From: Tretioscincus oriximinensis
Lineage: Eukaryota; Chordata; Lepidosauria; Squamata; Gymnophthalmidae
Direction of reading: 5' to 3'
DNA length: 64,000 bases
NCBI GenBank assembly: GCA_022410635.1
Contig: JAJVDF010000506.1
Span: 898,603 to 962,602, forward strand
Shown: piece after piece, positions 55,601-64,000 of the stretch
How the letters are laid out: every line of letters begins with the position of its first letter
How positions within the stretch are numbered: the first letter of the stretch is position 1
Notes under the pieces: model-generated
The model's input: the letters and a program-made list of their open reading frames with translations, nothing else
Database searches by the model: none
What the model was told of the DNA's origin: nothing
Program-made: the position numbers and the translations under genes

Positions 55601-58600
55601 GTTCTGATGTGATCTCAACAGTCCTTTTTATCCTCTTCATACTTGTTAGCTTTTGTGATTCCAGCATCACCCTTGAGGTTCAGCAGACGCAAGTGCATTG
55701 AGTCAGAACTGCAGTAATCCCAGGCCTTTATCAGAGAGCCCTGTTGAGTGGGGCCAGAGCCCGTCTAGTCCAGCAGCCTTTCCCACCCAATGGCCCATCC
55801 ATTGCCCCTGGGCATCTCAAGGCGAAGAAGAAAGCAATACTTTCAGCAGCTCTTGGTTCTCTGCAAATGGCATTTAGAAGAATCCTGTGTGGTTTTCAAT
55901 AGCCTTTCCAGCATTGTGTTACTGGTCTCCTTCAAACCCCTTTGCTCTTCATCCAAGCAGGGTCTGCTAGCAGGAATGTGATTGCTGCAGGCCCAGTTTT
56001 GGAGTTTAGCTGAGCAGAATTCAGGGAAAGGACCATCAATCCCATTTGTGTCTCAGCAGCTGACCCTGGTGCAGCCCATTTTCAGCTTGCTTCCTGAGGT
56101 TGTATGCAGAGATAGACCTTGTAAGGTCCTGACTTCCTATTTGGTGTGAACCCAGCTGCTTTTCACACCTGGGGAGCTGCCACGTTTTATTTGAATTTCG
56201 ACTGTGTTGATCATTTGTGTAGCTGAGAGCTTTCCAGACCTATCAAGTCTCTCAAGGGAAAGAGCAGAGACTTGACCGTTTGGCTAAGAGGAACTGCTTT
56301 CGACACATTATAAGCTACTTATTCTTTGTCAAGTAAAACTCACAGATGAATTTAAAGGTACGTTAGGATCTTATTGAGTCAGAATCAGTTCATTTAGTGG
56401 CTTTTCTAAGCTCATGATTTGTGATCTTTGGTATTGAGCCTGCCTGTGCAGCTGCGTGTCACTGGAAGTTGGACTTCAGTGGACTGTAAGCGAAAAGGCC
56501 AGCAATGCGGAGTATTCATAGTCCAGGGCAGGCTCCAGAGGTGGCCCATCCTCATTTGGCTTTGCCGTTCCATCTCCGGTCGCCCACAAGGCCTCTGTGG
56601 CGACCCCTACTTGAGGGCCCCAGAGTTCAATGACCCTCCCAGCTAGGGGTGCCATGATATCACCCTGTTGCCCAAGCCAGCACCCACGACTGCTTGGNGC
56701 AATAGAATTAGCCTTAGGCCTATACAAGGCCTCTGTGTTTNCTTCAATGATGGGGCTTTATTCCCAGCCCCCACCAGTAGCATGCGCATATAGTGTTNTC
56801 AAGGAAACAGAAGAAAGATAGAATGAAACAACTAACAAGTTTATTATTTACAACAAAGAAAAAGAAAAAAGATAATAATAATAAAGCCTCGCCATTTATA
56901 GAATAAGCCTGAGTCAACCACAAACTCCAAGCAAGAGCAACTTTATTTTCAGAAACTTAAAGCAACAGGCACTGTGTCTATTTATTTGTTCTAGCCCCAA
57001 CTGTTCTAGTCTATATTGTTCTAGTCTCAACTTTGACTCTTTCAGGCCACCATACACTTCTACCCCTCCCTCTGAGGCAGATCAGAAGCGGAGCCCTCTG
57101 TCAACTTGCTACACCACAAGTTTTACCCAACAGAAAAGCCTCTAGCCCTGGTCAGTTCCCCTTTTATATGCTGACCAGCCNGCTACTTGAGGCCCCATTG
57201 GCTGGCTCCTCCAGCCTTGCCACACAGGGAACCAGGAAGCCACGCCCTGCCCAGGCCTGCTCTTCCCCCCTTCCCCCTGGGATAGCACAGTAAGTTTATA
57301 AAACAAATACAAACCTTAAAATGGGGGACGTCACAGCNTCCACTTGGGGCTTCAGGCCGATCTAGCACCTTCAGCATCCCTGGGGCTTGCTAGAGTTCCT
57401 CCCAGAGAGGTGGCTTCTCAGCAACAGGGACTTGGGGCTGGAGTGCTTAGCAGACACGACCCAGATGTGTCTCCTATGGTCCTTGATCTGTCCATGGCTT
57501 AATCGTGGTGGTGATGAACTGGGGGCTCAAAAGCAAGGATACAGAGGTGGCTTCTAGACAAGGTTGATCAAGGGCTGCTTCTGAGGCTCTTTCTGGCAGC
57601 CAGAGGGCCTTGGCGGTATGAGGGAAATGGCTTATCTGCTTCTCTACCTGCCATCTTCCAAGAGAGGATGGAGGAAGGAGGAGCCGCTCCAGTCCTTGCA
57701 GAACTTTGAGCCAGTCTCCTCCTCCCCTCTGGAGCAGGGGGGCTGCTAGCAGCAGGTGGGCTCTCTCCCTTCCTGCATTTTCCTGACCAGGGGACCTGTT
57801 CCTGCTACACCTGCCTTACCTTTTGCCCTGAAGGAAAGGCAGAGACTTGGGCTCCCTCTAGCCCCTCCATTGGGGTGAAGTAAAAGAAAGTATGGAAGGG
57901 CAGGAGGGTGGGAATTCTTCTGTGCCATTTTCTTCTCCAACGCCTCGTCTTCTTTTGTCACGGTTTTGATACACNGGATAGAAGAAATAGGGAGAAAGGG
58001 GGGGTCCAAGGGAGGCCGTGTGCCAAGTGACTCCTTCTCCTGCAGCTTTTCATAGTCCTCAGCAGTGGGGAGCAGGACTTTTCCCTCCTTCCCCCTCATT
58101 TTGGCCAGATAATTCTAGTCCACAGGTTTGCTACTCAGAACCAGAAGAGGGAGCAANCAAAGAAAGGCAATAGCTACATGGCAGAAGTGTTCTCTGTCTG
58201 CAGTCCATAATGACCGGGCCTTTGTGCCTGAGCATAGTCCTGCCCCATCCAGGACACACCCTAAGAAGAAGAAGAACGGGGTTTTTATACCCTGCTTTTC
58301 TCACCCAAAGTGACTTGCAAGATTATTTTTCAACCAAAGGCTGACATTCTATCTTCCCCACCAGTCTGTGTTGGTTCCCATTTATTTAGTCACAGCCTGT
58401 TTCAATTTCTAGCAATTCCTGCTTTCGAATAGTTGGGTTGGCTAGAGCTGCAGGCTAGGAGGAGGCGCTCACCCCTTCCCGCATCCGACACAGGGTCTCC
58501 AAACTCCATCTCTTAGGTGAAAGACCGGTACTTACCCCACTGAGGCATTAGTATAACTGCAACCTCCCTACTAGATACCTGTCTAAGGAGCTGCCAGAGT

Positions 58601-61600
58601 AGCTCCTGCCCCAGGTTCCTGGACCATNGAAGAGCAGACCCTGATAGAGAAGCAGCATATTCCCCAGGCCAGCTGTGGCCTGCCTCTTGTTACTCTGCAG
58701 GAGGAAGGTCATCTGACCTTGGTGCTATGGCTGTCTAAGTGGATATATGCGGAAGATGGCCTCAATGAGCAGGAGCCACGGCCTGGTTTCTCTGGCTGTT
58801 TGCAGTCATTTACATGCTACGTTTCTAGCACAAAGGACTTTCTAATAGACCATGCACTGTGTCGTCTTTGCGCTGTATACCATTCCTGGTCAAGGCAAGT
58901 GATTTAAAGAGGTTTACATTAACTTTTTACTGGCATACAGGACTCAAGATAGGGGACGTTTTCGTTCTAGTGGGCTGACTGAGCTGATAAAAGGTTTCTA
59001 CTTGTGAACCCAGGAGCTTGCATCTTTTCACATGCTGCTTGTTCATCTTTTTATTAACAGAACAATCTGTTATGTCAAAAGGAAAGAAATTGCAGTAAAT
59101 TATACTGCTCATGATGAGTAGCTTTGTTTTTAATCTCGGTTGCATCTAAAGACCAAGACTCCATCCATCTACATAAGCCAGTTCTATCAATATTTTTTCT
59201 GTAAAACCCACTTTCCTTGATTTTTTAAAATCTCCAGTTACACAAGTGAGATGTAAACAGTTATCCCATGTTCAGTGTTGCTACCTTGAATGTCTTCTGA
59301 ATATCATAAGGACTATTGTGGAAATTCTTTCCCCTTATTCAAGTGTTTAATTGAATAACCTCTTCTGCCTGTAACGGTTGACCTTTGACTTTTCAATTGA
59401 ATAACCTCTTCTGCCTATGACCTTTGAAGCAGAACTTCCTTTTGACTTTGCAAAGCCAACTTGAAACTGTTTTCTGCCTTTCCCTTGTAGGTTTACGTGC
59501 GATTAAGGCCATTTTTCAGAGAGTTTCTGGAACGCATGTCCCAAATCTACGAGGTAGTACAGCTTCCGCTTGGCTCTGTGTGGGGTGGGGCTGTTGTAAT
59601 GCTAAAGAGATCATTGTGGTCCTTCCTTTTTCCTTGCAGATCATTCTTTTCACTGCTTCTAAGAAAGTTTATGCAGACAAGTTGTTAAATATCCTAGACC
59701 CCAAAAAGCAGCTTGTCAGGTAAGGTTTGGTTGATTGCTTGCATCATCAGAATCGCACCGGATGCAAGACGTGATATTTTCCTTATGTAGCCCCACTTGG
59801 ACATCCCCCTTCCCAGACACTGCGAGGAACAACCTCACAGACATTCCTACTTGGGGGGTGGGTTTCCAGGACTATCCCTTCCCACTGCCTGCCCCCACCC
59901 TCCTTCAGCAAAAAAAAAAAAAAAAAAACGGAAGACGGAAACAATGTGCCCCAGGAGGTGGTGAGTTCTTCCTTGGAGGAAGTCTTCAAGCAGAGGCTGG
60001 GCAGCCATTTGCCTGGNATGCTTTAGTCAATCTTGCATTGAGCAGGGGGTTGGGCCCCAGGACCCTGCAGGTTCCTTCTAACCCAATGGCTCCAGGGTTC
60101 TAGAAGAAAATATTTTTGAAGAAACTTTTCGTATATATTTTGTGTTCTTTTTTCAACAAATTGCAGACATCGACTTTTCCGTGAGCATTGTGTTTGTGTA
60201 CAAGGAAACTATATAAAAGATTTAAATATCCTTGGTAGAGATCTCTCCAAAACGATCATTATTGACAATTCACCACAAGCCTTTGCTTATCAGGTGAGTA
60301 TTTTTGGTACAACTGAGCAGAATTATAAATAAAGGCCCAATGTTCGTTGATGCACCTTAACGGGGGTTGTCTTAGTGCCAAATCCACCTTGCCCTTTGCT
60401 GCTGAAAGGTCCTTTGGAAAACAATTCACAGCTAGGGAACTGCCTAAGAGCAGGCTGAGTGGTTGGTAGGGAGGGGGACACANCCTTAGGGCGGTGGGAT
60501 ATTACAGCTTTAGCAAATTAGACTCAGAAATTCTAAGAAAAAAGTTTTGCTTTTCATTTGTTTTAGCTATCAAATGGAATTCCAATAGAGAGCTGGTTCA
60601 TGGATAAAAATGACAATGAACTCCTAAAGTTGATTCCCTTTCTGGAGAAACTTGTAGAGCTGGTATGTATGTCAGCCTTCAATTCTTTGACTGACTTCTG
60701 AAGTTCCTGCACAAGTAAGGAAAGGTTTGATTCAGCCCACAGGCACCCAGTTCACCTGGACAAACTGTCTGATCAGGGGCCTGGCTGTAGCTGAGGTTTC
60801 TTCTGAGAAAGGACCCAACTCTGTTGACTTTGCTAAATGACCTCTCCTATGGCCCAAGTCTCTTCTCTCTTTCCACTCCATCTGGTTTAGTCAATTCACT
60901 ACAGGGAACAGACTCTTCCTCTTGGGCCACACGTCGGATATTTTTATGAGAACAAGTTTGGAATCTCAAACGGAATTCCACTTTTTCCCCTTTACAAAAC
61001 CTATTCGGACCAAATCTGGTCCAGTGTGGAGTTTACTGGTTTTCTCCTAAGCAGTCACCACAGTGGTTGCATCTTCCGGCTTCAACTCTGAGACGGGCGA
61101 TAGGTGGCGCTAACCTCAGTAGAAAAGGATGCGGTCACAGCCGCCTTTATTTTGTCTTTGTCTCCTTTGTTGCCCTCCATCCTCTGTGGTCCCTGTGTGG
61201 GTCTGCACTGTCATTGCAGCCGCCTGTTGGCACTGGGGAGCCTGAAGGAGCTACGGAGAGTGGCATTTGGGCAAATTCCTGGCCATACCTGTGCCACAGT
61301 TTCAAGCTGTGTTGGTAAATCTTCTGGTTTTCTTCTAATACCTCGAGCTAAGCCTCAAAACAATCAGTGGCAGTGACTTGGGCTATGCAGAAGCAACCAG
61401 TATGCAAAGTTTCAAGACAGGACTAGACAGGTTTATGGACACTAAGGGTATAAATGGATACTAGGATGGATGTCTGGATGTTGACTCTGGGATGGAGCAA
61501 CAGGCAGGACTCCTGAGATACCGTTTGCAGGGAGTCACGAACAGGAGCATATTTTGCTTTCCTCTGTTCGGACTGCCCAGGTGCATCTGGTGGGCCTCTG

Positions 61601-61950
61601 TGTGACACAGAATGCTGGACTTGATGGGCTGTGGCCTGATCCAGTATGGCTCTTCTTATGTTCTTAAAGTTTCCAAATAAATGGCTGTAATGCTTAAGTC
61701 AGCACAACATAGGAAGCCTTGAATGAGAAACCTCAAGTACTGACTCCTTCACCTAAGGTTCCTTGCGGTCTGCATTCCCCCTTCCCTTCTTTCCTGCACC
61801 GCAGAACAAGGCCGTTGCTTTGCAAAGCCTTCTGATAAAAGTGGTTGTGAGCAAACTGCATTGCTTGATTTTTCTCCCCTCTAGAATGAAGATGTTCGAC
61901 CTCATATCAGAGACAGATTTCGGTTGCACGACCTGCTGCCCCCTGACTAA
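49508..61950 (+). CDS. CTDSPL2: CTDSPL2 (SCP4/HSPC129), CTD small phosphatase-like 2, complete coding region in 12 exons
   Basis: Exons 2-13 join in frame to 467 residues, matching the mammalian protein nearly end to end. The N-terminal half (1-258) is basic and Ser-rich, with a probable nuclear signal around KRSRIER and RVRRKSQ. The C-terminal half is the FCP1-like HAD phosphatase domain: DLDETLVH (nucleophile D294, general acid/base D296, T298), [13 protein letters not shown], motif [13 protein letters not shown], and the distal acidic motif [10 protein letters not shown]. The family is Mg-dependent and removes phosphate from Ser/Thr; reported substrates in mammals include Smad and FoxO factors. 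No frame break or missing catalytic residue is seen. Eleven introns lie within or before the coding exons; one is GC-AG. Confidence 0.95.
50022..50262 (-). mobile_element. CR1-like LINE 3' tips, minus strand, two in tandem (intron 2)
   Basis: aacataagaggagcccattt with gtccagcattctgcctcacc, then a second start at atgaatggggccacagccca with gtctcctgtcttgtacagtg. They end about 130 bp before exon 3. Confidence 0.7.
50399..50537 (+). CDS. CTDSPL2: CTDSPL2 coding exon 3, residues 64-109
   Basis: Encodes [18 protein letters not shown] and onward to [10 protein letters not shown], including basic clusters that could act in nuclear import. The acceptor is unusual: a T-rich tract, then nine A residues, then G. 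Donor ggag|gtctgt is also weak. Homology fixes both ends. Phase 1 at the end. Confidence 0.88.
50930..51122 (+). mobile_element. CR1 LINE 3' end (intron 3)
   Basis: tggaacaggttgccacagga, gtcttcaaatggaggctagg and tail tatgattctatgattctaaa. Lineage of 19640 and 21858. Confidence 0.8.
51330..51350. repeat. Poly-G run (21 bp)
   Basis: Uninterrupted G run about 190 bp upstream of exon 4. It could form a G-quadruplex in the nascent RNA, and the length may also be a sequencing estimate. Confidence 0.85.
51542..51691 (+). CDS. CTDSPL2: CTDSPL2 coding exon 4, residues 110-159
   Basis: Acceptor tctttgtag. Encodes [18 protein letters not shown] through [19 protein letters not shown] to SPANKN. Its donor is g|gcaagt, a GC-AG intron: using the nearby GT instead would break the frame and the conserved GT(A/S)GSDSPG that follows. 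Confidence 0.93.
51924..52139 (+). CDS. CTDSPL2: CTDSPL2 coding exon 5, residues 160-231
   Basis: Acceptor tgtctttgcag. Encodes [32 protein letters not shown], a variable Ala/Ser stretch, then NNGLEEVED and RDLPPLT. The unresolved codon (gcn) is Ala whatever the base. Donor acag|gtgagg, phase 1. Confidence 0.94.
52625..52830. repeat. AT-rich low-complexity block, possible LINE tail (intron 5)
   Basis: ttttttttaattttttttta followed by acaaaatacaataaaacata-like sequence and ctccccacccaccccta. It has the look of an inverted retroelement tail but is not assignable. Confidence 0.35.
53141..53402 (-). mobile_element. tRNA-derived SINE, minus strand (intron 5)
   Basis: Full-length style copy. The head on the minus strand has gtggttaagagctctggtgc and B-box-like gagttcaaagcc. 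The body is accatcacaatgtggtgggg and the tail segment is gggtacaaaaacccagttct. It ends about 75 bp before the exon 6 acceptor. Confidence 0.75.
53476..53554 (+). CDS. CTDSPL2: CTDSPL2 coding exon 6, residues 232-257 (plus 2 nt)
   Basis: Acceptor ttttattag. Encodes [18 protein letters not shown] and EEDWEVFD. This Ser-rich linker directly precedes the phosphatase domain and is nearly identical to mammals. Donor cc|gtatgt, phase 2. Confidence 0.94.
54058..54169 (+). CDS. CTDSPL2: CTDSPL2 coding exon 7, residues 258-295
   Basis: Acceptor gtcttccag. Encodes [18 protein letters not shown] through [11 protein letters not shown]. The last two codons are D294 (the nucleophile) and L295, so the catalytic DLDET motif is cut by the intron. 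Donor ctg|gtaagg, phase 0. Confidence 0.95.
54308..54394 (+). CDS. CTDSPL2: CTDSPL2 coding exon 8, residues 296-324
   Basis: Acceptor ttgttctacag. Encodes [18 protein letters not shown] and [11 protein letters not shown], supplying D296 and T298 of the catalytic motif. Donor cag|gtaatc, phase 0. The preceding intron is only 138 bp. Confidence 0.95.
55720..55870 (-). mobile_element. CR1-like LINE 3' tip, minus strand (intron 8)
   Basis: agagagccctgttgagtggg, gcccgtctagtccagcagcc and cattgcccctgggcatctca. Tip of the 43360 family. Confidence 0.65.
56470..57335 (-). mobile_element. LTR retroelement fragment: probable LTR plus leader (intron 8)
   Basis: Read on the minus strand from 57335 the sequence starts TGTGACGTCCCCC. 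It has a TATA-like ATATAAAAGGGG at about 57165 and AATAAA at about 56840, and could end with CA near 56794. This order fits an LTR of about 540 bp. Downstream is a leader-like region with a short Pro/Gly-rich open frame (56476-56727) and no recognised gag, pol or env domain. No second LTR is seen. Old, broken and non-coding. Gypsy-like or retrovirus-like origin is not settled. Confidence 0.5.
57340..58130. other. CTDSPL2: CTDSPL2 intron 8, no recognised feature
   Basis: GC-richer than its surroundings and may be further internal sequence of the LTR element or another repeat. The minus-strand frame at 57746-58099 has no recognisable domain. Confidence 0.4.
58262..58570 (-). mobile_element. tRNA-derived SINE, minus strand (intron 8)
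   Basis: aagaagaagaacggggtttt tail, taccctgcttttctcaccca body, then tcgaatagttgggttggcta, ccgacacagggtctccaaac and the head near 58540. Nearly the same as the 14236 copy. Confidence 0.75.
59491..59553 (+). CDS. CTDSPL2: CTDSPL2 coding exon 9, residues 325-345
   Basis: Acceptor ttcccttgtag. Encodes [18 protein letters not shown] and IYE, part of the core of the HAD fold. Donor gag|gtagta, phase 0. The following intron is only 86 bp. Confidence 0.95.
59640..59719 (+). CDS. CTDSPL2: CTDSPL2 coding exon 10, residues 346-371 (plus 2 nt)
   Basis: Acceptor tttccttgcag. Encodes [18 protein letters not shown] and LDPKKQLV. It contains the HAD motif II Thr in LFTAS. Donor ag|gtaagg, phase 2. Confidence 0.95.
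59908..60105 (+). mobile_element. CR1 LINE 3' end (intron 10)
   Basis: An A-rich run (about 18 A) at 59910, then aatgtgccccaggaggtggt, gtcttcaagcagaggctggg and cccaatggctccagggttct. CR1 lineage of 9255. Confidence 0.7.
60167..60293 (+). CDS. CTDSPL2: CTDSPL2 coding exon 11, residues 372-414
   Basis: Acceptor caaattgcag. Encodes [35 protein letters not shown] and SPQAFAYQ. Lys and the acidic IIIDN motif for metal binding are present. Donor cag|gtgagt, phase 0. Confidence 0.95.
60567..60662 (+). CDS. CTDSPL2: CTDSPL2 coding exon 12, residues 415-446
   Basis: Acceptor ttgttttag. Encodes [18 protein letters not shown] and [14 protein letters not shown]. Donor ctg|gtatgt, phase 0. Confidence 0.95.
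60663..61400. other. CTDSPL2: CTDSPL2 intron 12, first part, no recognised feature
   Basis: No repeat that I can name until the CR1-like copy at 61405. Plus-strand open frames at 61067-61376 lack support. Confidence 0.4.
61405..61668 (+). mobile_element. CR1-like LINE 3' end (intron 12)
   Basis: agtttcaagacaggactaga, atggacactaagggtataaa, tgggatggagcaacaggcag, ending gctcttcttatgttctta. It shares long near-identical runs with the copy at 47605-47890. Confidence 0.8.
61885..61950 (+). CDS. CTDSPL2: CTDSPL2 last coding exon 13, residues 447-467 and stop
   Basis: Acceptor tctcccctctag. Encodes [18 protein letters not shown] and PPD, then TAA at 61948-61950. Conserved C-terminus of the family. 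Confidence 0.95.
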   Translation, partial: NEDVRPHIRDRFRLHDLLPPD

Positions 61951-62285
61951 GCACCGATCCTTCGTCCGACCCCAGAAGGAAAAGAAAATGCAGGAGCCCC
62001 TCCCCTTCCCCCCCACTTTCGGACTGAGACAAAAACGTTGCCATTACTGTTGAAATTTTTGCATTTTTGTATCCTGCGTCGCTTTTCTGATCTCTGGTGC
62101 CCAGCAGTGATGGAGGGTTAGAGGAGACTTTTATGACCGCCAAATGAATCCATCAGCCCAGACCAGTTAGGTAGGCTAGAGCAGACGTGTCTTTAGAATG
62201 AAGTCGACGCCGAGGATCTTTTTTTATGTACAGGACATCTGCCGTTTTTCAAAGAATTCTGTTTCTGCCACCAGCAGTTTTAACC

Positions 62286-62291
62286 AATAAA
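62286..62291 (+). terminator. CTDSPL2: CTDSPL2 proximal poly(A) signal
   Basis: Canonical AATAAA 336 bp after the stop codon. Other signals may exist downstream. Confidence 0.5.
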
Positions 62292-62705
62292 AACACAGGA
62301 TTTAATGAATTAACAGGGATTGAAAATGGACTATTGTTTTCTCTCTGTTTGGTGCTCTCCAAGTGGGTTTATAGCCACTTCGTGTTGCTCTTAAGATCTT
62401 CATTTCAACAGGAATGGCCAGTAAGTGTTTGTTCATTTTTTTCCTATGAAGGTTTATAACCTTTTTACATTTTTGACTTGTATTAGGGTTTAGAATTTCA
62501 TTATGCATTCCTTTTAGTTGAAGCAGCTTCATAATTTTTCTGTGAGTAGCCAAATATCTTTATTTCTCTCTGTCTTTTCTTTCTTCCCTGTAGTAAACAA
62601 CTGAATGGCCATTTTCCTGCTTTGACTGCCTGCATACTGTATATTTGTTTAAAAATATTACCTAGTTTTATTCCATGTAAGTTTCATTTAGAAATCAGCG
62701 TTTAT

Positions 62706-62727
62706 AAATATATATATATATATATAT
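62706..62727. repeat. (TA)n microsatellite
   Basis: About 11 TA units within the inferred 3' UTR. Confidence 0.85.
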
Positions 62728-63958
62728 TTTTCGTTCCTGTAATATTCTACTGTAGTGCAAATCTTTTCAAAAAGAAATCAAGAGACAGGCTAGATAAGAA
62801 GAATTATAAGAATTACTAATATTAAGAATATTTAAACCCCTGTGATGGCATGGACGCCGGTCTCTGGTGGTAGTGTGCTTGGCTCACGGGTGGCTCCCTG
62901 GAATGAGGAGGCCTGGCGTGGCCTGGTGCTGTTCTAGGGCTGCTGCCTTTCACAGCCTCCAGGAGGGCATTTCTGTGGAGGGCTGTTCAGTCCTTGGCAC
63001 CACCTGGCCAGGCTGGGATCCCCTGCTGGGTAGCTTCTAGCTGTGGGGAGCCTCCCCAGCCCCTGCGCAGCCCCTGGGTCCATGACACTCCTCTGCTGGC
63101 GAGATGCCATCCGAGCGGTTTTCTATGCTGTGTGGAAACGGGTTCAAGCCTTGGTTCTCTCATGCAGCTCGTACAAGAGGCGGATATTTTTTTAATGGAG
63201 CGAAATCTCCTTTTTAGGAGGCTTTTTATGGAGAGGAAAAATTTGTAAACCTTAATAAGCTTTGCCTCGAAAGTGCATGAAGCGGCCATTGGCTCGACCT
63301 GCCTTTGTGTAAAGGATGCTGCAGAGGGCACTTTTTCTAAAGAGAAGTTTGATATTTTGTATGCTTGTTAAAGAAAGTACAGTATTGGAAATTAAAGGTG
63401 GACAACTGTTGAGAAGTATGTCAATTAATTTTTTATGTATATTACCTGTTTACTTGTACAATTTTATTGTACAAATTACACGCAGCTTCATTTTCAAATG
63501 AGTCCTTAAAATAAGGAAAATCTTTTTAGGAAAACATTTAATTTTTGTATTTTTTTGATTTTGAAAGGCATGAGTTATGTCAACTTTTTCCAATGTATTA
63601 ATGAAGATTTTAACTTTTCATCAGGTTGAGTGTTTTCTTACTATATTATCTGTTGTATATGTAGCTAGCACATTGTGTCACTGAACTGTTGAAAATGTTA
63701 GCATGTGAGCAAGCCTGCGTTCTGGAAAAATCATTTTTCATTTGAGACAAAATTATGATGGATTTTCTTCAAAAACGAAAAGCTTTTACTATCAACACAA
63801 GGTATTTTGCTTGCAGGAAAATGCTACTAATTCATTTTAATGAGATTCAGAAATGTATTTATAGTTAGGACATCCAAACCCCTTAGAGCTGTTCATCTTC
63901 ATGTCTTTACTGAAATTAAATGTACATAATGTACATAGATACAGAGAGACACACAATC

Positions 63959-63981
63959 GTGTGTGTGTGTGTGTGTGTGTT
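63959..63981. repeat. (GT)n microsatellite
   Basis: About 11 GT units near the window end, within the inferred 3' UTR region. Confidence 0.9.
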
Positions 63982-64000
63982 TGCAAAGAGACTCCCATAA

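Larger units (their letters stand above)
61951..64000 (+). other. CTDSPL2: CTDSPL2 3' UTR, probably continuing past the window
   Basis: A first canonical AATAAA lies at 62286-62291, but AT-rich sequence with few repeats continues to the window end. It includes many ATTTA and TTTTTAT stretches, (TA)n at 62706-62727 and a TGTACATA element at 63930. A long 3' UTR with several poly(A) sites is likely. A GC-richer block at 62840-63130 interrupts it and may be an insertion. Confidence 0.55.

Noticed and set aside
56690..56790. Primer binding site resembling a proline-tRNA type (TGGGGGCT)
   Set aside because: The match is short and gapped and its distance from the supposed LTR end is not right, so I do not call it.

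Overview
This is eukaryotic, vertebrate nuclear DNA, most probably from a squamate reptile (lizard). It holds split genes with GT-AG introns and CpG-island promoters. It is packed with CR1-type non-LTR retrotransposon 3' ends, tRNA-derived SINEs, a TA-flanked Tigger-like palindromic MITE, and a second palindromic repeat with about 20 copies. The species call is an inference from repeat style. Scattered single Ns and one gap of about 534 bp (12648-13181) mark a draft assembly.

Two protein-coding genes are recognised, both on the + strand and head to tail. GOLM2 (formerly CASC4) runs from a CpG island near 21.2 kb to a poly(A) signal at 35632. It has a non-coding exon 1 and ten coding exons that assemble without frame breaks into a 427-residue type II Golgi membrane protein. 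CTDSPL2 (SCP4/HSPC129) starts in a strong CpG island at about 37.5-38.4 kb, has an 11-kb first intron, and has twelve coding exons from 49508 to 61950. These give a 467-residue nuclear HAD-family phosphatase with an intact DLDET catalytic motif. Its 3' UTR probably runs to or past the window end. The genes lie about 2 kb apart, and the intron sizes suggest a compact locus.

Layout: 1-12 kb is repeat-rich intergenic DNA. At 12.0-13.6 kb is a GC-rich island broken by the assembly gap; from gene order in other vertebrates it could be the promoter of a divergent gene such as FRMD5, but no exon can be shown. From 13.6 to 21 kb are more repeats. From 21.1 to 35.7 kb is GOLM2, from 35.7 to 37.5 kb a short intergenic space with paired ZNF143-type motifs, and from 37.5 to 64 kb CTDSPL2.

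The two genes have no known shared pathway; their adjacency is most likely conserved vertebrate synteny. The most noteworthy items are: the abundant palindromic MITE-like family with a locally expanded hairpin arm just downstream of the CTDSPL2 promoter; a GC-AG intron in CTDSPL2; unusual acceptors at GOLM2 exon 6 and CTDSPL2 exon 3; and a Tigger-like MITE carrying an internal 42-bp tandem repeat. I found no convincing wholly new gene system.
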